From positions 744,001 to 808,000 of the forward strand of contig NZ_CP066059.1 in the NCBI RefSeq assembly GCF_016127915.1: DNA of 64,000 bases. Direction: 5' to 3'. The stretch comes from Streptococcus oralis. Lineage in GTDB: Bacteria > Bacillota > Bacilli > Lactobacillales > Streptococcaceae. Under the pieces are notes generated by a model. It did no database searches, had not been told where the DNA came from, and saw nothing but the letters and a program-made list of their open reading frames with translations. The position numbers and the translations under genes are program-made. Shown one piece after another: positions 39,801 to 54,044 of the stretch; position 1 is the stretch's first letter; every line of letters starts with the position of its first letter.

Positions 39801-41958
39801 TGTATTTGATAAGGTCATTGACATAGCGGCGATAGCTTTCTCTGCTGCCATAGTATTCATCCGTTCCGATATGAACAGTGGATACCCCATGAAGTGGTGC
39901 ATCTGGACCATCGAGGAGTTTGTCATAAACTGATTTGACAAAAGCTAGCGTTTCATCGTATTTATTATCTAGGTCGAGCATGGCAACACGTTCAACATTG
40001 TGTTTGCCAGCATAATCACTCAAACTACCTTGATACATGAGGTCTGGGCGGACTTTGACAAAGGACAAGGCGTGACCTGGTGTGTCAATTTCTGGCACTA
40101 GGTTGATATGCAAGGCCTTGGCCAGTTTAATCAGATTTTGCATTTCTTCCTTGGTATAATGCTCATCTGATGTCAATTTTTGACCATTCTTACCAACAAT
40201 GTCTGTCTCCACACGGAAACCAGTCTTGGCATGTTCAAGAACATACTTGAGTTGTTCTTCTGGACTTAAATTCTTACCTGCCAAGTGTTCCTTTAGGAAG
40301 ATATAGTTATCGTTGAGGTGCAACTGCAAGTCGTTCATCTTGTAGTAAGCCATGTTGAGCATGATGTCTACAAGAGTGTCATAAGGGATAAATTTACGAC
40401 CTGTATCTAGCATAAAGCCACGGTGGCTGAAACTTGGGAAATCACGAATTTCGCCATTTTGTAGGTCTGTTTCTCCCATTTGAAGAAGAGTACGAGTGGC
40501 GTAGAAGGCTCCTGTGTTTGTGGCAGCTTCGATGGTAATCACATCATTTTGGATAGTGATGCCGTACCCTTCTTTACCATAACCCTTGTTTTCAACCTTT
40601 TTAAACTCGATTCGTTTTTGAGCCTGCTTGTCACCTGTTGCTAGTTCCAATCCACGGCTGGCAAGGTCTGACTGATAGAAGGTTGCAGCCTGATCAAAGC
40701 CAGAATCACCCGTCGCAAGGACTGTATCTGAAGTGATAGAAGATTGGCCTTCTTTCCCATACCATTGTTGAACAGCTGGTGCTACTTTTGGTTTCACACC
40801 CACACCTTCGTCCTGATGTAGGCCCTTGATGACTACTTCAAATTCCTTAGTGAAAGTTTGACTGTCTCTGATTTGCTGGACCATGACCTTGATACGTTGA
40901 TCAGTCAGAGGTTTATAGATACGATTTTGAAGGTCAATTACACCTTGTTTATTGCTTCCGATGAGACTGACTTTTCCTGGTAAAGTTGGTAAGACAAGAG
41001 ACTGTCCATCTTCTGCTACTGTTAGTTCGGTTACTTGGCGGATATCCGTTACCTTACTATGGTCCGGAACGTTAGAATAAGCTCGAATTTCTTGGATTCC
41101 AACGTTTCTCCAGTTCATTGTGCCCGCTTGATAGTCATTGATCTCTAACTTGAGATATTTAGCTTGAATACTATTGGCTAAGTCAACTTTCTCATCTAAA
41201 ACAGGATCTCCAGTCTTGGTATGAGCAAGTTTCCATTGTTTTTCTCCGTTAGCGCCCACGTCTTCTTGGCCTGCGTAGTAGAGACTCCAAGATTTGATAT
41301 TGGGGTCATTTTGCCCATTACGAAGACGACGATCCCAGTCAATTTCTACATGCTTGATGAGGGTAGTTTTTGGAAGAGTTAATTCGAAGGTTGGTTTTAC
41401 TGCATCTCTATCTGTAGCCCAACGGGTATTGTCATCTCCATCGATAGCCTTATCTGCAGTAAAGTTGGTCCCAGTCTCATGGTTGCTCGCCTGAGCAGTA
41501 GCACCCTCAAGATGGTTGACATCTTCTCTATCTTCAATTTGCTTTTCAGCTGGTTTTACTGCTGGTGTAGTGGTTTCCGCAGGTTGTTTGTCTGCCTTTG
41601 GTGTTTCAACCGGTTTCGGCGTTTCTGCTGGCTTGGGACTTGTAGGACTTGTCTCTGGTTTTGCCTCTTCACTTGATGTAGGATTGGTTCCCTCATCAGT
41701 CGCTGGAGTTTCTTCATGACTTGCTTCTGTTGCAGCTTCTGCATCTGCTTTTTCAAGCGCAGCGGCTAAATCCTCTGGTAACTTATCCAAGGCTTGAACA
41801 TGAGTGATACTTCCCTCTGTCTCTGAAGGTGTAGCTGTTTCTGCCGCCTGAACCATATTGGCGCCAAAGATACTAGCACCAATCATAACGGAGGCTGCAC
41901 CAATTGCAAATTTTCTTATACTATAGTGACAGCGTTTCTCAAAAAAATGTCTATCCAT
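33814..41958 (-). CDS. Giant cell-wall-anchored GH20 + GH84 hexosaminidase
   Basis: A 2714-residue surface enzyme. In order: YSIRK signal peptide (about residues 1-38); Pro/Glu-rich stretch; F5/8-type galactose-binding (CBM32-like) domain (about 148-295); GH20 N-domain (about 390-505) and GH20 barrel (about 510-880) with the catalytic pair Asp700-Glu701 in HIGTDEYYG. Next come a LamG-like domain and a CBM32-like domain (about 930-1215). The GH84 N-domain and barrel (about 1285-1700) have Asp1519-Asp1520 in FGILADDAPSP, followed by a helical bundle. About five CBM32-like domains, two 37-residue repeats (2574-2647) and an LPATG anchor at 2682 complete it. GH20 removes terminal beta-HexNAc or lacto-N-biose; GH84 removes beta-GlcNAc. 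ATG 41958 is preferred for its AGGAG; the frame extends to 41988. Confidence 0.9.
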   Translation of the reverse strand: MDRHFFEKRCHYSIRKFAIGAASVMIGASIFGANMVQAAETATPSETEGSITHVQALDKLPEDLAAALEKADAEAATEASHEETPATDEGTNPTSSEEAKPETSPTSPKPAETPKPVETPKADKQPAETTTPAVKPAEKQIEDREDVNHLEGATAQASNHETGTNFTADKAIDGDDNTRWATDRDAVKPTFELTLPKTTLIKHVEIDWDRRLRNGQNDPNIKSWSLYYAGQEDVGANGEKQWKLAHTKTGDPVLDEKVDLANSIQAKYLKLEINDYQAGTMNWRNVGIQEIRAYSNVPDHSKVTDIRQVTELTVAEDGQSLVLPTLPGKVSLIGSNKQGVIDLQNRIYKPLTDQRIKVMVQQIRDSQTFTKEFEVVIKGLHQDEGVGVKPKVAPAVQQWYGKEGQSSITSDTVLATGDSGFDQAATFYQSDLASRGLELATGDKQAQKRIEFKKVENKGYGKEGYGITIQNDVITIEAATNTGAFYATRTLLQMGETDLQNGEIRDFPSFSHRGFMLDTGRKFIPYDTLVDIMLNMAYYKMNDLQLHLNDNYIFLKEHLAGKNLSPEEQLKYVLEHAKTGFRVETDIVGKNGQKLTSDEHYTKEEMQNLIKLAKALHINLVPEIDTPGHALSFVKVRPDLMYQGSLSDYAGKHNVERVAMLDLDNKYDETLAFVKSVYDKLLDGPDAPLHGVSTVHIGTDEYYGSRESYRRYVNDLIKYIKGKGYTPRIWGSLSAKRGNTPVDWNGVEVDIWSIGWQRPNEAIAQGAKIINITDVPTYSVPSGSNSQAAYGDYANYERQYNSWTPNDFRTGGGPLLPASHPSILGGGHAVWNDNIDLHETGLTSYDIFKRFFKSMQTTAERTWGSDRAAATFAERTLPTSPYAPQSNPDKEVDQSDLFTINPETVKNYASKKVKASEQGLAFEKDSSIEGLAGDVGPSHVLKFDVTVTGDGEQTFSTSGDNRIYLADKDGYLAYQFEQFHIQFNKKLEKNKRYQISIVTKPQSTEVYVDGEKIERIANPAHPRFAHNSLVLPLESIGGFKGILHSAELSDKPFVNPRLISNDKITATASSQQLPGNATEGAVEKAFDNDPNTFWHTKWTGDTAPYTLTMTLKEAEKVNGLTYLPRPGGGNGVVTRYEIYAQKDGQMVKVSEGSWDNNAQEKTVNFTAVHTNKIELKVLEGVGGFASAAEVHLLKPVKEEQETPAPSQPEKPTTPEKPKVEQTGDGTVELADQFTASKPASEDSIAAASKSADYLKKEYKVFPTPQKVTYGEGVTALRKQVNLVMGDQLDIYTRNRLKSVLQDNQVSYTTGKAAIAGATNIYLGVHGQGSQAEQNLSNVSAGLFDKIDAYVLSIKDNSISIVGKDTDAVFYGLTTLKHMLKESQVPVLRNVTVEDYAELKNRGFIEGYYGNPWSNADRAELMRFGGDLKLNQYFFAPKDDPYHNKKWRELYPEEKLAEIRELARVGNQSKTRYVWTIHPFMNNRIRFGNEAHYQEDLATIKAKFTQLMKVGVREFGILADDAPSPVGGYNSYNRLMQDMTKWLTEMQGTYSGLRKEMIFVPGQYWGNGREDELKSLNENLPRSTTMTLTGGKIWGEVSESFLSTLKNNLSAGGKTYRPVSLWINWPVTDNSKQHLILGGGEKFLHPNVDPSLLSGIMLNPMQQSEPSKIALFSGAQYSWKQWKSEEEAKKINDIAFNFVENGHFEDSKVSAAFRELGKHMINQNMDNRVVKLEESVDLAPKLTDFMTKLKAGQDVTAERAALRAEFAKIKEAAELYKASGDKKMVAQIHYWLDNAIDQMNALDAFLTGTEAMATNDAAKLWDSYYKGLKLYEQSQTHTFHYVDHMEKAELGVQHIRPFILSLKEVLASEVQKVLHPDQIISTFITNRTGVEGGLAEVTDGDLATHAIIKSPNSIKTGDYIGMKFNKPVAIQTLTFAMGTQANPRDTFSKAEVQYQDENDNWITLKEPSYVGNESLLKFENLTIKAKAVRMIATADRENTWFAVQEIAVNRPVEKARSQQATTVSLSSNLVYKLNTSAHQITDGKDNTEAMMANADGSNTTPVDAWAQLDLGEVKSVTKVRLRQGTGDKLAAGVLEYSTDGTAWQELDRLSGEQTKEVTRAINARYIRVRNTKALDLWWRIQDFSVETRSGNSELTDTNVDALKETPVVDSLGSYELQIPAGTKLPAHRYLGMKLDRIHQIKSIQLQGQANPALSLEYSANAQEWTPASQLTDRSVVSHLVRYVRLVNKTDQEQAVTATSLLVTTKEVQPTKLESTTMGIHPTYGSNDVRKLNNLDQLFDGVYNNFVEFSDYAHKDGHVTLKLGSERTIKKIRAYIQDGTQNYLRDGKIQVSQDGKTWTDVVTVGDGVANSQHDDSLTDGWTHDSKMPGNRYIEGELTTPVKANYLRVLYTADYDARFVGFTELVINDGEFVKPINDPTVEGSSGESQGNLYNNLVDGKVLTSYKSEKDKGELVYHLSEPTNANHLRLISSLPEGAKARVLARTLKDGQDSWLDLGAITSSLQTFAIRNGGTLLDVKLAWESGKAEFYELASFYQELTEEAVQSSKGEEPAPVLEVPEFTGGVNAVEALVHDLPEYTGPVATVGDQAAPTVEKPEFKGGVNAVEALVNEVPEYTGPVAAVGEQAAPTVEKPEFKLSSLASDEGKTPAPDLKQEVTKQETTEQSLPATGESQSDTALFLAGVSLALSALFVAKTKKD
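34018..34239 (-). repeat. Two tandem 111-base (37-residue) repeats
   Basis: Near-identical units of 37 codons ([13 protein letters not shown]... EYTGPVA... QAAPTVE) at 34129-34239 and 34018-34128, just before the LPATG anchor. A partial third copy (KPEF) follows. Related 17-residue units occur in the adjacent GH101 gene. Confidence 0.85.
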
Positions 41959-41989
41959 CTTTCTCCTATTCCTTTCATCCGCATACATG

Positions 41990-42004
41990 AGTAAGCGGTA
42001 TCAT
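41990..42004 (-). promoter_or_regulatory. cre-like site upstream of the GH20-GH84 gene
   Basis: Minus-strand ATGATACCGCTTACT matches the CcpA operator consensus WTGNAANCGNWNNCW at all but position 5. It lies 31 bases before the start codon, in a position like the perfect cre of the GH101 gene. Confidence 0.55.
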
Positions 42005-42014
42005 TTCTCCTTTG

Positions 42015-42043
42015 AAAAAGGAGAGAACCAAGAGGTCCTCTCC
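42015..42043 (-). terminator. Terminator between the GH101 and GH20-GH84 genes
   Basis: On the minus strand GGAGAGGACC and GGTTCTCTCC form a ten-pair stem (one G-U) with a TCTT loop, followed by TTTTTC. No good promoter is seen downstream, so it may act as an attenuator. Confidence 0.75.
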
Positions 42044-42098
42044 GGCTGTTTGTTCCTTTTTGATTCGAGTTGCTTTGAACTTCAAAAATCAAATCTCA

Positions 42099-48470
<6,372 letters not shown>

Positions 48471-48489
48471 CTAAATCCTTTCATTTTCC

Positions 48490-48504
48490 AGTAAGCGTTT
48501 ACAT
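48490..48504 (-). promoter_or_regulatory. cre (CcpA operator) in the GH101 leader
   Basis: Minus-strand ATGTAAACGCTTACT matches WTGNAANCGNWNNCW at every position. It lies 25 bases before the start codon and about 75 bases downstream of the predicted -10, so CcpA would act as a roadblock repressor when preferred sugar is present. Confidence 0.8.
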
Positions 48505-48579
48505 TTCTTTTTTAAAAAATACTCCTTTCTCTGAAAGTGCTAAGCTTAACTGTTATAAATAAAAAATAATTGTACTTTT

Positions 48580-48608
48580 AATATAACAAATAAAAAGACA
48601 GAAAGCAA
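48580..48608 (-). promoter_or_regulatory. Predicted promoter of the GH101 gene
   Basis: On the minus strand TTGCTT (48608-48603), 17-base spacer, TATATT (48585-48580) with an upstream TG. The rest of the 48465-48742 intergenic region is AT-rich and shows only the cre site and the aliA terminator. Confidence 0.6.
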
Positions 48609-48690
48609 TAGGAAATAGGTAAAATTCACTAAAATTTTCTCTTTTCTGAAAAATCCTACCTCTAATCATTCAGGACCTTATACCACAGAT

Positions 48691-48733
48691 AAAAAAGGAC
48701 TTAACCATCATGTCGATGGCTAAATCCTTTACT
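48691..48733 (-). terminator. Terminator of aliA
   Basis: On the minus strand GGATTTAGCCATC (48727-48715) and GATGGTTAAGTCC (48709-48697) form a long stem with a five-base loop, then TTTTTT. Confidence 0.9.
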
Positions 48734-48742
48734 TTTTTAAAG

Positions 48743-50725
48743 TTATTTCACATGGTTTGCGAGATCTTCTTGAGCCTTTTTATTTGACTCTTCTTTTTCT
48801 TTCAACCATTTTTCTTGAGCCTTTTGGTATTCTTCTGTTGTCACTGCCTTATCTTGTACTTCTAGATATTTGTACAAAAGGGCTTCGCTCATACCCTTGT
48901 TACCAGAGTATGCAAATGGAAGTGTAAATGGTACCATCTTAGACAACATTGGACGACCAGTTTGAGAAGTTGTTGGGATGAGCAAGGCACTGTCTGTCAA
49001 CCAAGCTTGGGCAGCAGCATATTTTTCATAACGTTTTGAAACGTCAGTAGTTTCTTCCCCAGCTTCCACAACCATTTTTTCGTAATCTTCTAAACCAACT
49101 TGCTTAGCCGCAGCGTTGTTTGTTCCTGAGTCAAATCCTAGGTAAGTCTTTGTATTTTCCCCTACAGATGGTTTGATAATATCAAGATAAGTAGATGGAT
49201 CGATATAGTCTGGAGACCAACCCACGTTATCTGAAATATCCCAGTCTTCTCCAGCCGCAGTTTCAGCGAAGTAGGTAATGTTTTGAACATCATCTTTTTG
49301 GAGCTGTTGGATGTCGATAACCACATTATCTGATCCTAGATTTTCTTCAACTGACTGTTTAAAAGATTGAACACGTTGAACTTTTGTTGTATTGGTTTGG
49401 TCTACAGGCATATCCAAATGGATTGGGAATTTCACACCTTCCGCTTGAAGGGCCGCCTTAGCTTTAGCGAATTCTGCTTTGGCTTTGTCAGGACTGTAGA
49501 GTCCATCTTGGGCATCATCCAAGTTTACGTTACTCCACTCATCTCCATAGGTCACCAATTTTTCTTTAACTAATTCCCCAAAGTTTTTCCCATCTGTCTG
49601 TACAAATGTAGGAGGAACAAATAAGTTACGAAGCAGTTTAGTAGCCCCGCTTGCACCATTTACTTGAGAAGCGTAGGCTGTTCTGTCAAAACCAAATGCA
49701 ATAGCTTGACGGAAGTCCTTATTCAAAAGTGCCTTCTTGGTTGATGCTTTTTCCTCATCTGTTGTCTTAGAAGTGTACTTATAAGACTGGCGATCGATAT
49801 TTGTACCTACTAAATAAGTAGTAGAATCTTGTTGGGTATAAACGATATTGTCTTTGAATGCTTTTTCAGTCTCTGAGTAACTAGCACTTGTTGGGAAGAG
49901 GCGAGCCATTGTAAAGCTACCGTCTTTGAAAGCTTCAGTTGGCTTATTGGTATCTTGACCATCCCAGAAGGATAATTTCACTTTATCAAGATGAACATTG
50001 TCTTTGTCCCAATAGTTTGGATTCTTTTCGAACTCGACTGATGATTTGGCTACGATTGATTTGAGTAAGAATGGTCCATTATAGAGAATGCTGCTTGGGT
50101 CCGTACCCTTAGCAAAGTCATCCCCTTTAGAGTTCAAAAATTCTTCATTAACAGGAGCCAGAACACCCATTGTTGTCTTAGAATTCCAGAAACTTTCTGG
50201 CTTGTTCAATGTGTATTGAACGGTATAATCATCAAGAGCTTTGATTCCTACTTGAGAAAAATCTGTAATTTCTCCTTTGACGTAAGCATCCAATCCCTTG
50301 ATAGATTCCTGAACCAGGTAAAGACCATCTGATTTCTTATCAGCAGCATACTTAAGACCAGTTACAAAGTCTTGAGCTTTAACTTCTGCATACTCCTCAC
50401 CTTCAGATGTATACCATTTTGCATCCTTTCGGAGTGTATACGTGTAAGTCAATCCATCCTTAGATACAGACCAATCCTCAGCCATAGATGGTACAAAGTT
50501 ACCGTAGCGGTCATTTTCAAGCAAGCCATCGATAACGTTGCTCGTAATATTCGCTGTAGCTGCCTTACCAGTTGTCAAATAGTTTAGGTTATCAGGATCC
50601 GTTTCGTAAATGTATGAGAATGTTTTCTCACCTTTAGCATTTGAACTTGATCCAGAGCAGGCTGCAAGAGTCGCAGCTGCCAATAACGTCACACCCGCAA
50701 GGGCAAGTAGTTTTGAACTTTTCAT
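48743..50725 (-). CDS. aliA: Oligopeptide-binding lipoprotein AliA
   Basis: A 660-residue lipoprotein, the substrate-binding part of the Ami oligopeptide ABC importer. The lipobox is LAAC with Cys23. The SBP family 5 fold follows, with FSYIYETDPDNLNYLTTGKA, LTYTYTLRKDAKWYTSEGEEY and DNVGWSPDYIDPSTYLDI blocks. The C terminus is a Lys/Glu-rich helix. Start ATG 50725 is chosen because AGGAG is seven bases upstream and the promoter overlaps the longer in-frame extension to 50776. It marks one edge of the capsule locus, as in pneumococcus. Confidence 0.94.
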   Translation of the reverse strand: MKSSKLLALAGVTLLAAATLAACSGSSSNAKGEKTFSYIYETDPDNLNYLTTGKAATANITSNVIDGLLENDRYGNFVPSMAEDWSVSKDGLTYTYTLRKDAKWYTSEGEEYAEVKAQDFVTGLKYAADKKSDGLYLVQESIKGLDAYVKGEITDFSQVGIKALDDYTVQYTLNKPESFWNSKTTMGVLAPVNEEFLNSKGDDFAKGTDPSSILYNGPFLLKSIVAKSSVEFEKNPNYWDKDNVHLDKVKLSFWDGQDTNKPTEAFKDGSFTMARLFPTSASYSETEKAFKDNIVYTQQDSTTYLVGTNIDRQSYKYTSKTTDEEKASTKKALLNKDFRQAIAFGFDRTAYASQVNGASGATKLLRNLFVPPTFVQTDGKNFGELVKEKLVTYGDEWSNVNLDDAQDGLYSPDKAKAEFAKAKAALQAEGVKFPIHLDMPVDQTNTTKVQRVQSFKQSVEENLGSDNVVIDIQQLQKDDVQNITYFAETAAGEDWDISDNVGWSPDYIDPSTYLDIIKPSVGENTKTYLGFDSGTNNAAAKQVGLEDYEKMVVEAGEETTDVSKRYEKYAAAQAWLTDSALLIPTTSQTGRPMLSKMVPFTLPFAYSGNKGMSEALLYKYLEVQDKAVTTEEYQKAQEKWLKEKEESNKKAQEDLANHVK

Positions 50726-50752
50726 TGTTTTCTCCTTTAAAACTTTCACCCC

Positions 50753-50781
50753 ATTATAGTCCCTTTTCAGAAACATGTCAA
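50753..50781 (-). promoter_or_regulatory. Consensus promoter of aliA
   Basis: On the minus strand TTGACA (50781-50776), exactly 17 bases, TATAAT (50758-50753): a perfect sigma-70-type match 28 bases before the start codon. Confidence 0.92.
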
Positions 50782-50833
50782 TAAAATTTTCAGAATTTTT
50801 GAATTAATTTGGTAAATTCTGAAAAAAGGTTAA

Positions 50834-50892
50834 TAAAAAATTCTATAATATCTTCGTGGTTAATAATTGAATCCACTGAAGATATTATAGAA
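50834..50892 (-). terminator. Long inverted repeat, probable capsule-operon terminator
   Basis: Arms TTCTATAATATCTTCGTGG (50841-50859) and its near-perfect reverse complement (50873-50892, one extra base) surround a 13-base loop. Read leftward it is followed by TTTTTTATT. It lies between the last capsule gene and aliA. The long, AT-rich, almost perfect arms also resemble the ends of a small mobile element. Confidence 0.6.
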
Positions 50893-50931
50893 CTTCTTCT
50901 TCCTTTAAATTACATCATAAGTTCAAAATTA

Positions 50932-51960
50932 CTATTCAGTTTTTTTCTTTAAATACTTCATAGGGTAGAAAACAAAATCAACGTAAGAAACTTTCTTGAT
51001 AAGGTAAAGAATAAATAGTGAACCATACCAGCCTAATAATAATCCTAGTATTAAATGAACATAAATGTTACTAATATTTAATTTTAATAAAGTAATGCGG
51101 GTTACAGAAACAATTGGTGCATGTAATAAGTATATAACTAAACTATTCCTCCCTATCTTAGAAAAATACATCCCGAATCTTTTGAAGTTATTTAAAATCG
51201 GATAGCAAGTAAAAGCTAAAACGACCGACACGGAAAAGATTAACCCCCATAGACCAGGAGTGTCGTAAGAAATATAAAAACTAGGAGATGATTGTTGCCA
51301 AAATATCAAAAACATTATAATAACTCCTATACTTAAAGAAGTTATCCATTTCCACTGCTCCTGCAAGAACATCGTCAATCCAGATTTTTTCAGCCAATAA
51401 CCAAAGATAAAGAAGAAGGACCAGAGAAGTACTTTTTGGATAATATAAATATTAACTGGAAAAAGTAAAGATAAAATATAGGCAAATAAACTAATTAGAA
51501 ATAATTGATTATAAGATTTAACCCTAATAGAAATCAAACCAACAACTAAATAAATCCACCAAAGAACATAAAGGTACCAAGAAACGCCTAAAGGTGTTTT
51601 ATAAATCTGTAGCAGATCAGCAAGAGATGCTGCATTTCGAACACTTTCTCCACCTATTGTTTGCAAAATAAATTGAAGAACTGAGTAAAAGAGATATGGC
51701 ACACCTAGAATTATTGTTTTTTGCTTAAAATAGTTCCAAAACTTTTTTAAATCTACCACTGGTTTGAAGAAAAAACCTGACAATGCGTAAAAAACAGGAA
51801 TATGGAATAAGTAAAAAACTTGTGTTAGAAATAGAAGCACAGTATTACTATTTTCGAATTTCCTAGATTCAAAAAGACCTAAAACAACATGTCCTAAAAT
51901 GACCATTAGAATGGTGAAACCTTTACCAAAATCTATCCATTCAATACGTTTGCTTTTCAT
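50932..51960 (-). CDS. Acyltransferase family 3 membrane protein (putative capsule O-acetyltransferase)
   Basis: A 342-residue membrane protein with about ten hydrophobic helices and the acyltransferase-3 N-terminal signature RIEWIDFGKGFTILMVILGH, in which the His is the expected catalytic residue. A later FFFKPVVDLKKFWNYF block is typical of OafA/WcjE-type proteins that O-acetylate surface polysaccharides. ATG 51960 is preferred, with AGAGG five bases upstream; the GTG at 51966 lies in that ribosome-binding site. It is the last gene of the leftward capsule operon. Acetyl as the transferred group is inferred. Confidence 0.8.
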   Translation of the reverse strand: MKSKRIEWIDFGKGFTILMVILGHVVLGLFESRKFENSNTVLLFLTQVFYLFHIPVFYALSGFFFKPVVDLKKFWNYFKQKTIILGVPYLFYSVLQFILQTIGGESVRNAASLADLLQIYKTPLGVSWYLYVLWWIYLVVGLISIRVKSYNQLFLISLFAYILSLLFPVNIYIIQKVLLWSFFFIFGYWLKKSGLTMFLQEQWKWITSLSIGVIIMFLIFWQQSSPSFYISYDTPGLWGLIFSVSVVLAFTCYPILNNFKRFGMYFSKIGRNSLVIYLLHAPIVSVTRITLLKLNISNIYVHLILGLLLGWYGSLFILYLIKKVSYVDFVFYPMKYLKKKTE

Positions 51961-51985
51961 TTTCACCTCTTAAATTTCCTTGTAA

Positions 51986-52990
51986 TCAGAGTAAAGATAG
52001 ACAGTAGTTTTTAAAACGAACTATGAAATGAATTACAGATGCTATCCATGTATAGTGACTACAAAACAATATAATAAGTATTTTCCTATTCAAAGATATC
52101 TTTTCTACGAGTAGGCTTTTTTTGTTTTTCTTCAAACGAATAAGCATCTCTTTAATTTGATTAGCATACTTTCTCTTTAAACTATAAAAATTTTTGTCTA
52201 TTGCGAGCATCATCAGCAAAGATAAATCAATTCGTTTAATATTTATATCAATCCACTTATCATATATTGGATTGGTATTAATTTTTTCAACAATTGCCCA
52301 AGCTTTATAGACATCAAATTTTTTATCTGTAAAAGTTGCCGTTACACTTTTGGGATTGTTATAATAGTTGTACGTTATTTTATCAGATATCGCAATTATT
52401 TTTGAATATAATATGTATTCAAAAACAAATGGAACATCCTCTGCTATTCGTAATTCAGCTACAAAGCGAATCGATTTTAATATACTAGCTTTATATAACT
52501 TATTCCAAGGATAATATTCTATAGATTGAGACTCAATTTTTAAAAATTTTTTAACATATTCGTCTTGTTCAAGTAGCTGTTCCTTCACATTTTTTGATGT
52601 TGATACCTTTGAGGATAATTTACTTGTCCGATGATAAGAAGCTACAACTAGATCAGCAGAGGTTCGTTCCTGCAAATTAATCATATACTGAAGCGCATCT
52701 TCTTCTAGCCAATCATCTGCATCTAAAAAAGTGATGAACTCTCCTAAAGCTAAATCTAAAGCATCATTCCTTGCTGAGCTAACTCCTTTATTTTCTTTGT
52801 AGTGAATTTTAATACGATTATCTTTATTTGCGTAAGAACTTATTATCTGTCTACTAGAATCATCACTACCGTCATCAATAACTAAAACCTCAAAATTAGG
52901 GTAGGTTTGAGCTAATAAAGAATCTAAACATCTTGTCAAAGTTTTCTCGCTATTAAAAACAGGGAGAATTACACTAATTTTTCTTTTCAT
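51986..52990 (-). CDS. Glycosyltransferase family 2 (capsule)
   Basis: A 334-residue GT-A fold transferase. It has the GT2 N terminus ISVILPVFNSEKTLTRCLDS, LVIDDGSDDSS, the RNDALDLALGEFITFLDADD stretch with the DxD-type metal site, and a C-terminal hydrophobic/amphipathic part. It starts two bases before the neighbouring transferase stops, so it is tightly coupled. It should add one sugar of the capsule repeat unit on the cytoplasmic lipid carrier; donor and acceptor are unknown. Confidence 0.85.
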   Translation of the reverse strand: MKRKISVILPVFNSEKTLTRCLDSLLAQTYPNFEVLVIDDGSDDSSRQIISSYANKDNRIKIHYKENKGVSSARNDALDLALGEFITFLDADDWLEEDALQYMINLQERTSADLVVASYHRTSKLSSKVSTSKNVKEQLLEQDEYVKKFLKIESQSIEYYPWNKLYKASILKSIRFVAELRIAEDVPFVFEYILYSKIIAISDKITYNYYNNPKSVTATFTDKKFDVYKAWAIVEKINTNPIYDKWIDINIKRIDLSLLMMLAIDKNFYSLKRKYANQIKEMLIRLKKNKKSLLVEKISLNRKILIILFCSHYTWIASVIHFIVRFKNYCLSLL

Positions 52991-52991
52991 A

Positions 52992-54029
52992 TTATTTTAA
53001 AGCATCCAATGCCGTATTAAAGTAATAACCTTGGCGAATCTTTTTACCTATCATTCTCACATTCTGCTGCATTTCTTGATAATCTTTCTCTGAAACTCCC
53101 TTTAGGCATTCCGAAAGATGATGGAGATCATCAATTACGATACCAATATTATTTCGTTTAACAAAATCAGCCATAGCTGCTTGTGACCAAATAATAACAG
53201 GAAGATTCGCTGCCAAATACAATGATGTTTTATGTGGATTATTATATTTAAGATAGGCACCTGTATTGCCAGTACATTTCTCTACTGAAGTTCCATCCCA
53301 AACTAATCCGAAGTTTCCCTCTAAATGTTGAATCAATTCATCTGGTGAAAACGCTCCCTTATAAATATCATCAGGAATATCCCCTTCATAATTGACACCA
53401 TACAAACACATATCTACATTCAGTTCCTTTAACTTATATACATAACCACTTTTTTCTCTCGTAAGATTTCCTGCAACAATCACCTTCTTTCCATTATTAC
53501 GGATTATTTCAGGAACTGGTTCATTATATAAATAATCAAAAATTTCAAGATTTACAATTTTTTCTGAAGATATTCCAATTGAATGGAGATATTCTGACAT
53601 AAATTTATTATGACTAATAACATAATCAAATCGAGGTAATAATTTTAAATCCGCTATGATTGCAGTAGATTTTCTTTGTTGCCCAATACCATCACGCAGT
53701 GTCTCCAAATCGTGAATTAACGCAATGAACTCTACTTTCTTTCTTTTTTTTATCCAGGGAATAAATCTATTCGCATATCGTACTCCAGGAGCAGGATGTT
53801 GCCAGATAACACGGTCTCCATTCTTTACAGTCTTAGCAATATGAATCCAGACTTTAATACTCTCAATTAAAAGAACGAATTGACGATAAAATAAATTTTT
53901 ATCAAAAGGCATTGGTGGAATTACAAACGATTTCATTCCCCTTCGACGACAAATTTCAGCAATATCGTCGGGCGCCTTTGCTCCTGCATGTGCTTCTCCT
54001 TTATTACGAACCTCAATAATATAGTCCAT
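52992..54029 (-). CDS. Putative galactofuranosyltransferase, copy B
   Basis: A 345-residue transferase paralogous to the protein at 56012-57061. Both share GEAHAGAKAPDD near the N terminus, the stretch NGDxVxWQHPAxGxRYAN, LIHDLExLRxGIG, and NPHKTSLYLAAxLPVIIWSQ. The family is annotated in oral streptococci as beta-1,6-galactofuranosyltransferase-like, which fits the glf gene in the same operon. Start ATG 54029 has GGGAG six bases upstream; the in-frame codon at 54044 does not. Acceptor and linkage are not predictable. Confidence 0.7.
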   Translation of the reverse strand: MDYIIEVRNKGEAHAGAKAPDDIAEICRRRGMKSFVIPPMPFDKNLFYRQFVLLIESIKVWIHIAKTVKNGDRVIWQHPAPGVRYANRFIPWIKKRKKVEFIALIHDLETLRDGIGQQRKSTAIIADLKLLPRFDYVISHNKFMSEYLHSIGISSEKIVNLEIFDYLYNEPVPEIIRNNGKKVIVAGNLTREKSGYVYKLKELNVDMCLYGVNYEGDIPDDIYKGAFSPDELIQHLEGNFGLVWDGTSVEKCTGNTGAYLKYNNPHKTSLYLAANLPVIIWSQAAMADFVKRNNIGIVIDDLHHLSECLKGVSEKDYQEMQQNVRMIGKKIRQGYYFNTALDALK

Positions 54030-54044
54030 TTTTTCTCCCTTCAC

